Source: a virus
IMG/VR virus record: IMGVR_UViG_3300017755_000046
Location: 1 to 31,691 of that record
Direction: 5' to 3' (one strand)
Length of the DNA stretch: 31,691 nt
The position numbers were made by a program, and so were the translations under genes. The notes beneath the pieces were generated by a model that was not told the origin of the DNA, did no database searches, and was given only the letters and a program-made list of their open reading frames with translations. Every line of letters begins with the position of its first letter. Position 1 is the first letter of the stretch. This document shows, piece after piece, positions 24,074 to 30,370 of the stretch.

Positions 24074-24076
24074 AGT

Positions 24077-24442
24077 ATGGAATTAAGACATTTTCTTATT
24101 ACAGAGTTCGACAGTCCCGATCAACCGGGGTCTGCCGAGAAGTATATGGATAGAGAATTTCTTACTATGATAGATGCAGCTGCACATTTATGCAAGCTGC
24201 AATTCTTAATAGTGTCTGGTTACAGGACTAAGTTCCAAAACAGACGTTGGGAAGACTCTAGTGTAAGCAGCCACCTTATAGGTAAGGCTGCGATAATACG
24301 TTGTGAGAACTCTAAGAAACGATACAAGATGATAGCTTCTTTGATGGAGGTTGGCTTTAGTCGAATAGCTGTGTCTAGGGACCAGAAGACTATCTATGTA
24401 GATAATGATGATCAAAAACCGGATATGTTTTGGTTATATTAA
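24077..24442 (+). CDS. M15 peptidase-like protein with lost zinc ligands
   Basis: A 121-residue protein aligning over its whole length with the endolysin at 22588: HF...EF.SPD, Y.D.EFL.M.D, SGYRT, SSH..GKA, GF.R....., VD.DD. It keeps His66 of the zinc motif, but the Asp is replaced by Ile73 (GKAAIIR instead of GKAVDIA) and the third ligand His by Tyr107 (IYVDN instead of IHVDS). Peptidase activity is therefore unlikely. It has its own host-like promoter and a strong terminator, so it is an isolated, probably early gene rather than part of the lysis cassette. It may bind peptidoglycan without cutting, or regulate the endolysin. Function is unproven. Confidence 0.75.
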   Translation: MELRHFLITEFDSPDQPGSAEKYMDREFLTMIDAAAHLCKLQFLIVSGYRTKFQNRRWEDSSVSSHLIGKAAIIRCENSKKRYKMIASLMEVGFSRIAVSRDQKTIYVDNDDQKPDMFWLY

Positions 24443-24519
24443 TAATATAATATATATTTGTCTGAATTTAAATTATTAATTGTTTTTCATTTTTAAATTG
24501 TTTTAGTTAATTTGGTTGG

Positions 24520-24550
24520 AAGAGCTGTAGAGATACAGCTCTTTTTTTTT
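24520..24550 (+). terminator. Terminator after the M15-like gene
   Basis: AAGAGCTGTA (24520-24529), loop GAGA, TACAGCTCTT (24534-24543): a perfect 10-bp stem followed by an unbroken T run to 24550. Confidence 0.93.
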
Positions 24551-24558
24551 GTTGATTA

Positions 24559-24589
24559 TTTGTTTAGTTAATTATTTTTTATACCTTGC
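24559..24589 (+). promoter_or_regulatory. Early promoter P2 for the replication operon
   Basis: TTTG (24559-24562), 19-base spacer, TACCTTGC (24582-24589), immediately downstream of a terminator and 17 bases before ATG 24606. Same arrangement as P1 and P3. Confidence 0.62.
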
Positions 24590-24605
24590 ATAAAAATTAA
24601 CTAAT

Positions 24606-24797
24606 ATGAAGAACACACTTAGACCATTTTACAATCAGACCGATTACTACAAGGCGAGGATTGAGGCACTAACCAAATACAATGCAGAAAAGCAGGATGA
24701 GATAGATAGATTGATATCTTATGTTGTTGAGCTTTGTGATGAGGAATGCCCTACAGAATACAAGAAAGTTGTATTGAGAGAAATTACTAAATATTAA
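24606..24797 (+). CDS. Small helical protein, unknown (63 aa)
   Basis: A 63-residue product with charged helices: MKNTLRPFYNQTDYYKARIE, then EKQDEIDRLISYVVELCDEE and a basic end (KKVVLREITKY). First gene after promoter P2, only three bases before the ERF gene, so it is expected very early. First genes of phage early operons often encode host-takeover or regulatory proteins, but nothing in the sequence identifies a target. Confidence 0.55.
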   Translation: MKNTLRPFYNQTDYYKARIEALTKYNAEKQDEIDRLISYVVELCDEECPTEYKKVVLREITKY

Positions 24798-24800
24798 TTT

Positions 24801-25355
24801 ATGAATATTACACAGAAACTATTAATGATCCAAACGGAGCTTAAGGCTCCTAAGAACCAAAGGAATGCCTTTGGGAAGTACAATTACAGATCTGCCGAGG
24901 ACATCTTGGAGGCTGTTAAACCATTAGCTATGAAGCACGAAGCCGTGCTTAAGATGACTGATGAGATTAAAGAAGTTGGAGGAGTCTTATATATTGAGTC
25001 TACTGCCAAGCTTATTGATGCTAAAGACCCTAGTATGCAGATTGAGTCTAATGCCCAGGCTATTATAGACTTTGATGCTAAAGGGATGCAACAGCCCCAG
25101 AGAACTGGTGCTGCTTCTAGCTATGCTAAAAAGTATGCCATAGGTAATTTATTGCTTATAGATGATACTAAAGATGCTGATGCTACAAATGATCACAGCA
25201 AGTCTAGTCCGGGCAAACCAGCCCTAGTAAAAGACTCTCCTGAATATAAAAAGGTAGTATCTTACCTTGATGGAGGGGGCAACGTTGCTGCTGTTATGAG
25301 AAAGTATACTATTAATAACGATCTATTGAAAGATCTTAAATCACTAATTAAATAA
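24801..25355 (+). CDS. erf: ERF-family single-strand annealing protein
   Basis: A 184-residue recombination protein that anneals complementary single strands and works with a 5'-3' exonuclease. The ERF core is clear: MIQTELKAPKNQRNAFGKYN, YRSAEDILEAVKPLAMKHEA, then the hallmark QRTGAASSYAKKYAIGNLLL with IDDTKDADATN. The C-terminal 50 residues are a variable tail with a small helical domain (YKKVVSYLDGGGNVAAVMRK). It forms a set with the exonuclease at 29573, the SSB-like protein next to it and RusA at 26917, together able to carry out recombination-dependent replication and end repair. Confidence 0.88.
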   Translation: MNITQKLLMIQTELKAPKNQRNAFGKYNYRSAEDILEAVKPLAMKHEAVLKMTDEIKEVGGVLYIESTAKLIDAKDPSMQIESNAQAIIDFDAKGMQQPQRTGAASSYAKKYAIGNLLLIDDTKDADATNDHSKSSPGKPALVKDSPEYKKVVSYLDGGGNVAAVMRKYTINNDLLKDLKSLIK

Positions 25356-25362
25356 ATAAACT

Positions 25363-25620
25363 ATGAGTGCATTACTATCACTAGGACTAAAAGGTAAAGA
25401 CGGTAAGTATAAAAACGTTACTGTTAAGATTTATGACAACACTGACGAATACGGAAGGAATGTCTCTGTATGGGCAGAACAAACCAAAGAGCAGAGAGAT
25501 GCTAAAGAAGACAGAAATTTTCTAGGTAATGGAAAAGTTGTTTGGACTGATGGTACTATTAACGTAGTCGATAAGCAGGAGAAGGAAGCCGAAATTGAAA
25601 CCGGTGGACTTGATTTTTAA
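25363..25620 (+). CDS. Probable single-stranded DNA-binding protein
   Basis: An 85-residue protein of beta type (NVTVKIYDNTDEYGRNVSVW, then KVVWTDGTINVVDK) with an acidic C-terminal tail ending GGLDF, similar to the acidic aromatic tail by which SSB proteins recruit partners. It directly follows the ERF gene and is closed by a terminator, so the ERF and this gene form one unit. It is shorter than bacterial SSB and I see no standard OB-fold signature beyond beta strands and the tail, so the call is probable only. Confidence 0.5.
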   Translation: MSALLSLGLKGKDGKYKNVTVKIYDNTDEYGRNVSVWAEQTKEQRDAKEDRNFLGNGKVVWTDGTINVVDKQEKEAEIETGGLDF

Positions 25621-25637
25621 TTACTAATGTTAGAAGA

Positions 25638-25668
25638 AAGGGGAAGTCGAAAGTCTTCCCTTTTTTTT
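25638..25668 (+). terminator. Terminator/attenuator after the SSB-like gene
   Basis: AAGGGGAAG (25638-25646) pairs with CTTCCCTTT, loop TCGAAAGT, with T continuing to 25668. The downstream genes have no obvious promoter, so partial read-through (attenuation) may set their level. Confidence 0.82.
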
Positions 25669-25683
25669 GTCAAACCAAATTAT

Positions 25684-26133
25684 ATGAACCAAATTTACAG
25701 AAGCCTAGATCACTTAACGTATAGGTTAAAACAAAACAGCATTAAACCTTCTAATCGAGATAGAGAATCTCTAAACGAGCTTATCAAGGAATTAAATTAT
25801 AATGAGGCTATTGAAGAGTACAGAAGCAGATTTATGTATAGGCTTGCAACTTGGGCCTTTGCTCAGGTGTTCAATCTAAGGATTGGCAATAGCCAAGCCA
25901 CCTCAGATTTCTTTGCGCATAGGGTTATATCTAAAATGGAACAGATAATTAGAACTGATAGGTCAATGTGGGAGCAGACCCTGGCAGTTGATTTGTTTCT
26001 TATGAATCCCGATGGGGATTCTATAGAAGAACACCAAGGCTTCATCAGACAATTAGTAGAAGGTATTATAAAAAACAACACAAGGCCGGATGCCATACCA
26101 GGAATTAGAGCTAGATCACAACAAGAAGTTTGA
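25684..26133 (+). CDS. Helical protein before the ATPase, unknown
   Basis: A 149-residue helical protein: MNQIYRSLDHLTYRLKQNSI, then LIKELNYNEAIEEYRSRFMY and HRVISKMEQIIRTDRSMWEQ. I start at ATG 25684; a longer frame from 25627 would read through the terminator hairpin. Its end overlaps the RecA-fold ATPase by 44 bases, which suggests coupling. Proteins next to replicative ATPases are often helicase loaders or replisome adaptors, but this one is not recognised. Confidence 0.5.
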   Translation: MNQIYRSLDHLTYRLKQNSIKPSNRDRESLNELIKELNYNEAIEEYRSRFMYRLATWAFAQVFNLRIGNSQATSDFFAHRVISKMEQIIRTDRSMWEQTLAVDLFLMNPDGDSIEEHQGFIRQLVEGIIKNNTRPDAIPGIRARSQQEV

Positions 26134-26920
26134 GCAAATTCTTAAGGATGCCTATGTGGATCCTAAGAAGGAGGTTGACTATCCTCCTGTAGCCATTTCT
26201 ATGGGGTCTACAGGCGGTGAAAGGGACTTGCCTATATGTGTGGGTACATATGGCAATTTTAGCTTCATACAGGCTCCCCCAAAGAGTCGCAAGACTTTCT
26301 TAGTTTCTCTTATGGCTAGTGCTTATGTTTCCGGATCTAATCATTATTCTGAAAGAATGATTGGCCATAGTGATGGTAAGATGACTATTCACTATGATAC
26401 TGAGCAGGGAGAGTTTCACGCTCAAAGAGTCTTTGGCCGGATAGACAAAATGGCTGGAGGGCTTGAGACATACAAGCCCTACTCACTAAGAGAATATACT
26501 CCCCAGGAGAGACTTGAATTTATAGACTGGCATATAAACAGAGTAGATAATCTAGGCCTGGTAATTATAGATGGAATAGCCGATCTTATAAATGATGTCA
26601 ATGACATCAATGCTAGCAATGAACTTGTTCAATACCTAATGAAATGGACCAAGGAACTAAAGATACATATCATTACTGTTATTCACTCTAATTACAATTC
26701 AATGAAGCCTACTGGCCATTTAGGCTCTTTCCTAGAGAAAAAGACAGAGACTCAGATATCGGTTAAGGTTGATGAGGAAGACGATGGTATTACTATTGTG
26801 AGTTGTATGCGAAGTAGAGGTCAGCCCTTCGACAAGTTTAGCTTTAGAATAAAAAACGGAATACCTTATATAGACAAACAAATTGATCTTCCGGAAGAGG
26901 GAGGCTACATAAATTTATGA
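26090..26920 (+). CDS. RecA-fold replication ATPase (RepA/DnaB-like), unusual Walker A
   Basis: A 276-residue ATPase of the RecA/DnaB type. Walker A is at residues 62-69, APPKSRKT, where the usual GxxxxGKT glycines are replaced by Ala and Arg. YDTEQ at 102-106 offers the catalytic Glu. Walker B is LVIIDG (157-162). The segment VIHSNYNSMKPTGHLGS (197-213) is the motif-3/sensor region of RepA-like proteins, which unwind DNA or load helicases. It overlaps the RusA gene by four bases (ATGA). Most likely a replicative helicase or loader. The odd Walker A may be a family feature. Confidence 0.68.
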   Translation: MPYQELELDHNKKFEQILKDAYVDPKKEVDYPPVAISMGSTGGERDLPICVGTYGNFSFIQAPPKSRKTFLVSLMASAYVSGSNHYSERMIGHSDGKMTIHYDTEQGEFHAQRVFGRIDKMAGGLETYKPYSLREYTPQERLEFIDWHINRVDNLGLVIIDGIADLINDVNDINASNELVQYLMKWTKELKIHIITVIHSNYNSMKPTGHLGSFLEKKTETQISVKVDEEDDGITIVSCMRSRGQPFDKFSFRIKNGIPYIDKQIDLPEEGGYINL

Positions 26921-27330
26921 ACACCTTAGAATTTAAACTCAATATTAAGGCTCAACCCCACCAATCATTTAGGATTGGTAGGAATGGAATCAAGTACAAA
27001 CCAAAGAAAATTGTTGATTACCAGAAGTACATTGTTACATTAGTTTCGGAACAGTTACCCGATAATTTCGTTATAATAGAAGCGGGAACACCAATTTTTG
27101 TGGAATACATTGAATATAGTTACGCATATCCTAAGGCTACTCCGAAGAAAAGGAGGATAGGTCAGACACCTAAAACAACAAAGCCAGACTTACAGGATAA
27201 CCTTAACAAAGCATTCTTTGATGCTTTGGAGGGACTCATTTATGAACAGGATCAAAACATCGTAGAGATAAAACAAATGAAGAAGTACTACAGCGATTCT
27301 GATTGCATAAAGGTAAAATTTGTTTATTAA
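26917..27330 (+). CDS. rusA: RusA-type Holliday junction resolvase
   Basis: A 137-residue endonuclease that cuts Holliday junctions and branched replication intermediates. The family motif is KPDLQDNLNKAFFDALEGLI with Asp91 and Asp94, then YEQDQNIVEIKQMKKY with Asp112: the metal-binding acids of RusA, with one extra residue between the first two compared with the E. coli pattern. ATGA overlap with the ATPase indicates coupled translation. Fits packaging and replication that yield branched concatemers. Confidence 0.87.
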   Translation: MNTLEFKLNIKAQPHQSFRIGRNGIKYKPKKIVDYQKYIVTLVSEQLPDNFVIIEAGTPIFVEYIEYSYAYPKATPKKRRIGQTPKTTKPDLQDNLNKAFFDALEGLIYEQDQNIVEIKQMKKYYSDSDCIKVKFVY

Positions 27331-27357
27331 ACAACAATATGTTAAATTTATAACAAA

Positions 27358-27474
27358 ATGAAGAGATTCTTAACGAATACGTTAATTAGAATGATTTGTT
27401 TAACAGTATCCGTAATATGGAGTGTAGTATTTTTTACGGTTGCAATAAAAATATTTGATAGATTATGGGAATAG
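27358..27474 (+). CDS. Single-helix membrane microprotein (38 aa)
   Basis: A 38-codon frame: a basic start (MKRFLTNTLIRM), one membrane helix (ICLTVSVIWSVVFFTVAIKI) and a short charged end. Its stop lies within the next gene's first codons. The preceding T/A-rich gap includes AACAAAATG, usual for starts here. Small inner-membrane proteins in early operons may block superinfection or interact with host envelope proteins, but this is unproven. Confidence 0.5.
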   Translation: MKRFLTNTLIRMICLTVSVIWSVVFFTVAIKIFDRLWE

Positions 27475-27617
27475 ATTTTGAATGGATAATGGGCTTCGCT
27501 TTTGGCGTAGATTATCTTACAGACATTGATGTGCAAGGAGGGGAGGATTTAGAGACTATCGATATCATTAGAGTCCAACTTGGTTTCTTTGCTCTTTACG
27601 TTCCAATACAGACTTAG
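27465..27617 (+). CDS. Small acidic protein, unknown (50 aa)
   Basis: ATG 27465 overlaps the previous stop by ten bases; the TAG at 27615-27617 overlaps the GTG of the sigma-like gene (TAGTG). The product is MGIDFEWIMGFAFGVDYLTD followed by a Gln/Gly/Glu-rich middle and a hydrophobic end (VQLGFFALYVPIQT). Perfect fit between two genes supports it being real. It lies in the same translational chain as the sigma-like factor and could modulate it, for example as an anti-sigma partner, but there is no direct evidence. Confidence 0.48.
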   Translation: MGIDFEWIMGFAFGVDYLTDIDVQGGEDLETIDIIRVQLGFFALYVPIQT

Positions 27618-28189
27618 TGCTAGAAGACCTTGGTAGGAAACACGAACTTTGGGTGGCAATGGCGTTGAATATGGGAGTGCCGCCCTCCCTTGCCGAGGAT
27701 CTGATCCAGGAGATGTATCTTCGGCTGCATAAGTATGTGAAAGATGAAAGCAAGGTTTACTACAAAGACACTGGCACAATCAACAGATTTTATATATGGA
27801 CCACCATAAGGAATATGTGGATGAGTGCAAGGACTTACAAGGCTAAGAATGGTACTGTTTATTTAGAAGATCTGTCTGATTACTCGGCAGATTTTTTGCA
27901 TATAAATAACCAAGTAACATACGATGTAAAAGAGGTGGAGGCTATAGAGGCTCACGATAGACTCTTTGACAAAGTAATGAAAGTGGTGGAGGATTGGGAC
28001 TATTGGTATGACCAGAAGCTGTTTGCTCTATATTACAGAAGTGATATGTCTATGAGGGATATCGCGAGTAAAACAAACATATCCTTAACCTCAATATTTA
28101 ATAGTTGTAAGAACTATAAGGTAAAGATTAATAACGAACTCCTGGAGGACTGGGAGGATTTTAAGAACGGAGATTTTGATAAAATTTAA
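27617..28189 (+). CDS. Sigma-70-like (ECF-type) transcription factor
   Basis: A 190-residue protein with the two-domain layout of small sigma factors. Residues about 21-75 fit region 2 (PPSLAEDLIQEMYLRLHKYV, then FYIWTTIRNMWMS, core-binding and -10 recognition). Residues about 130-175 fit region 4 (LYYRSDMSMRDIASKTNISL plus TSIFNSCKNYKVK), a helix-turn-helix for the -35 element. The start is a GTG overlapping the previous TAG; no better ATG exists near the beginning. It could redirect host RNA polymerase to phage promoters, with the start-codon box as candidate target. Confidence 0.68.
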   Translation: MLEDLGRKHELWVAMALNMGVPPSLAEDLIQEMYLRLHKYVKDESKVYYKDTGTINRFYIWTTIRNMWMSARTYKAKNGTVYLEDLSDYSADFLHINNQVTYDVKEVEAIEAHDRLFDKVMKVVEDWDYWYDQKLFALYYRSDMSMRDIASKTNISLTSIFNSCKNYKVKINNELLEDWEDFKNGDFDKI

Positions 28190-28191
28190 TT

Positions 28192-28620
28192 ATGGAACCA
28201 CCTAAGGATAAAAGAACGAAAGCCTATAAAGAATGGGTCAAGAATCACCAAAAGGCCTCAGAAGGCCTTGGTGATACAGTAGAGAAGATTACTAAGGCTA
28301 CCGGAATAAAGAAGGTAGTGGAGATGTTTGCGGATGGTAAGGACTGCGGATGTGATGAGCGCAAGGAAAAGCTGAATAAGATGTTTTCCTACCAGAAGCC
28401 TAATTGTTTAACAGAACCTGAGTTTAATTACCTCAAAGGATTCTTTGCAAAGCCTAATTCTAGTATAAGTCCTACAATACAGAAGGAGCTGCTAGACATT
28501 TACAATAGGGTTTTCAACGATAAAAGAGAAATGTCTGGTTGTAGCAGTTGTTTTATAAACGGAGTCTATAATAAGCTACAGGATTTATACAATGAATATT
28601 TGGGACAACATAATCAATAA
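28192..28620 (+). CDS. Cys-containing protein, unknown (142 aa)
   Basis: A 142-residue charged helical protein. MEPPKDKRTKAYKEWVKNHQ begins it, followed by KITKATGIKKVVEMFADGKD and CGCDERKEKLNKMFSYQKPN, then a second cysteine pair CSSC near residue 118. Four or more cysteines in CxC and CxxC arrangement could hold a metal ion. I recall similar proteins in Bacteroidetes phages without known function. It starts two bases after the sigma-like gene and overlaps the next gene. Confidence 0.5.
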   Translation: MEPPKDKRTKAYKEWVKNHQKASEGLGDTVEKITKATGIKKVVEMFADGKDCGCDERKEKLNKMFSYQKPNCLTEPEFNYLKGFFAKPNSSISPTIQKELLDIYNRVFNDKREMSGCSSCFINGVYNKLQDLYNEYLGQHNQ

Positions 28621-29023
28621 GCCTCTCAAGGAGTATAATGAGGCTGATCTATTCAGCCAAATCAAACTGTCCAATTATGTTGATTTAGTTAAATCAGAAG
28701 ATAAGATGAGCAGGTGGGATTGTTCTTCAGATCACTTCAATCATAGGATAGAACTTAAATGCAGGGGCGCACACTATGACACTTTGCTTATAGAGAAGAG
28801 CAAGTATGACTATATGGTAGATAAGGCCCACGAGAACCTAGAGGTTCCTATGTACATATGCTCAACCCCAAAAGGGATTTACTGCTTCAACCTGCTCAGG
28901 ATTCAGCCTGAGTGGTCCGTGCAGAAACACAACAAGACAACACAATTTAAGAACACAGCAAAGGTAGACAAGATCGTAGGTAATATGTCTATTCACGATA
29001 AGTATTGCTATTCATATTTATAA
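28592..29023 (+). CDS. PD-(D/E)XK nuclease-like protein (probable)
   Basis: A 143-residue protein. DHFNHRIELKCRG provides an acidic residue followed by E-L-K, the core of the PD-(D/E)XK nuclease motif, then a strand-helix pattern (YDTLLIEKSKYDYMVDKAHE), VPMYICSTPKGIYCFNLLRI and PEWSVQKHNKTTQFKNTAKV, a region I associate with small phage endonuclease-like proteins. It could process DNA during replication, recombination or host DNA degradation. The motif is short and common by chance, so confidence is moderate. Confidence 0.5.
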   Translation: MNIWDNIINKPLKEYNEADLFSQIKLSNYVDLVKSEDKMSRWDCSSDHFNHRIELKCRGAHYDTLLIEKSKYDYMVDKAHENLEVPMYICSTPKGIYCFNLLRIQPEWSVQKHNKTTQFKNTAKVDKIVGNMSIHDKYCYSYL

Positions 29024-29026
29024 GTT

Positions 29027-29287
29027 ATGGGAGATTCAATAAGCAAGTATTTTTTAGACAGAGAAGAGTACACCACTAATACAACAGCCAGGAGGGATCC
29101 GGTTAAAACGGATCCCATTGTTGAAGAGGTGAAGGAGATTATGGATAAACGCAGTCAGCGTGGGATAAAGGAGTATGGCACGACCTTACAGGATAATCCG
29201 GATGGATTCTATGTTTGGTTGAAAGAACTCCAGGAAGAGCTGCTCGATGCAGCTCTATACATACAGAAGTTAAAAAAACAAAGATGA
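29027..29287 (+). CDS. MazG-like protein, short (86 aa)
   Basis: An 86-residue protein with RSQRGIKEYGTTLQDNPDGF and WLKELQEELLDAALYIQKLK, resembling short phage MazG-like or dATP/dGTP diphosphohydrolase-type proteins, in which the E-x-x-D helix binds Mg and cleaves NTPs to NMPs. Only one acidic helix is complete here, and the usual second EExxE motif is replaced by ELQEELLD alone, so it may be a minimal or inactive form. Phage MazG proteins can lower ppGpp or unwanted nucleotides. Three bases follow the previous stop, and its stop overlaps the next ATG. Confidence 0.48.
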   Translation: MGDSISKYFLDREEYTTNTTARRDPVKTDPIVEEVKEIMDKRSQRGIKEYGTTLQDNPDGFYVWLKELQEELLDAALYIQKLKKQR

Positions 29288-29532
29288 ATACTAGAGACAG
29301 AATACAAAAGATAGTAGGTTACAGGACCTGGTCTGTTCAGAAGAAAGTAGATGCTTTGCTGGAGATTGATTGCAATCTCTACACAAACCTAGGAACAGAC
29401 TCTACTACTACGGAGCGAAAGGATGTTAAATCTATTAGCAAGTTAATCTATAAATCTATATCCAACATCAGTCCAATAGACGGATATCTACTAAAGGCTT
29501 ATTACGAAGAAAAGCCTAAATCTATTTCGTAG
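29284..29532 (+). CDS. Small protein, unknown (82 aa)
   Basis: An 82-residue basic protein: MNTRDRIQKIVGYRTWSVQK, then KVDALLEIDCNLYTNLGTDS and a helical KSISKLIYKSISNISPIDGY. The ATG overlaps the MazG-like stop (ATGA at 29284). No motif is recognised. Its C-terminal end overlaps the -33 part of promoter P3, so the operon is probably re-promoted right after it. Confidence 0.5.
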   Translation: MNTRDRIQKIVGYRTWSVQKKVDALLEIDCNLYTNLGTDSTTTERKDVKSISKLIYKSISNISPIDGYLLKAYYEEKPKSIS

Positions 29533-29556
29533 TTAACAAAATGTTTATTATCTTGC
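29525..29556 (+). promoter_or_regulatory. Early promoter P3 before the exonuclease
   Basis: TATCTTGC (29549-29556) matches the -7 boxes of P1 and P2; TTTCG (29525-29529), a weaker -33 match, lies 19 bases upstream. It precedes ATG 29573 by 16 bases. Confidence 0.5.
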
Positions 29557-29572
29557 TTGAAAATAAAACTAT

Positions 29573-30370
29573 ATGAGCAACGATACAATAACATTGCTAG
29601 ACGGAATAGATTGGGTAAAAGATGAACTGCTAAGTAATATGGATGATGATTCATTCTATTACGGCTACCTAGGAAAAGCAGCCTTATCTTCATCTTCACT
29701 TAAGCCTCTACTTATTTCTGCTAAAGAATATTACAAAAGCATTACAGAAGAACCGGAATACAAACAACAATTTGTAGAAGGTCAAATATTTCATACTCTA
29801 GCGTTAGAGCCTGAGAAAATGGATGAGCGATATGAAATCGTAGAATATGAGAGACGGGTAGAGTCTGTTAGGCGAATGAATGAAGAGTCTGATAAAGAAG
29901 TTATTCTTAGAAAGGAATATAATTTTATGAATGCTATCTATAAAAAGATGCTGCTTTGTGATGAGGCAAGAGAACTTCTAGAGGGAGGCATTCCTGAGGT
30001 TCCTGCTATTGGAATGATAAATGATATACCTTTTAGAGCTAAGGCAGATTCTCTTCACTTAGATCACATTGTTGATCTTAAGACAACTGCTAAGCTAGAC
30101 ACTTGGCTTTGGACTGGAAAGAATAAGTGGAATTACGATGTTCAGGCATATATCTATATGACGCTATTTAACGTGTCTAGATTTACGTTTCTAGTAGTGG
30201 AGAAGGTAACAGGTCGTGTGGCAATATATGAGCTGTCAGAACGCGCGTATGAGTCTGGCAAGAGTAAATTAGACCTTGCTACTGAGAGATACAAAAAGCA
30301 TTTCTTAGATAAGACCGAAGAAGAGATTCAGGCTAATCTTTACAATGATTGTATAAAAGGTTTTTTTTAA
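29573..30370 (+). CDS. RecE-type PD-(D/E)XK exonuclease
   Basis: A 265-residue nuclease that should resect double-stranded DNA 5' to 3' for the ERF annealing protein. The active-site pattern is readable: EGQIFHTLAL (His74), FRAKAD (Asp159), HIVDLKTT (Asp168, Lys170) and YDVQAYIY (Gln191), the order seen in RecE, lambda exonuclease and YqaJ-type enzymes. The gene ends in GGTTTTTTTTAA (Gly-Phe-Phe-stop), an eight-T run right on the stop, with the next ORF open in the -1 frame. The stop and next ATG overlap (TAATG). It has its own promoter candidate, P3. Confidence 0.82.
   Translation: MSNDTITLLDGIDWVKDELLSNMDDDSFYYGYLGKAALSSSSLKPLLISAKEYYKSITEEPEYKQQFVEGQIFHTLALEPEKMDERYEIVEYERRVESVRRMNEESDKEVILRKEYNFMNAIYKKMLLCDEARELLEGGIPEVPAIGMINDIPFRAKADSLHLDHIVDLKTTAKLDTWLWTGKNKWNYDVQAYIYMTLFNVSRFTFLVVEKVTGRVAIYELSERAYESGKSKLDLATERYKKHFLDKTEEEIQANLYNDCIKGFF

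Noticed and set aside
25627-25683. Upstream extension of the 25684 gene from ATG 25627
   Set aside because: The added residues are encoded by the terminator stem and its T run.
27549-27779. Two overlapping minus-strand ORFs over the sigma-like gene start
   Set aside because: They overlap well-supported + strand genes, and there is no other evidence for minus-strand transcription in the window.
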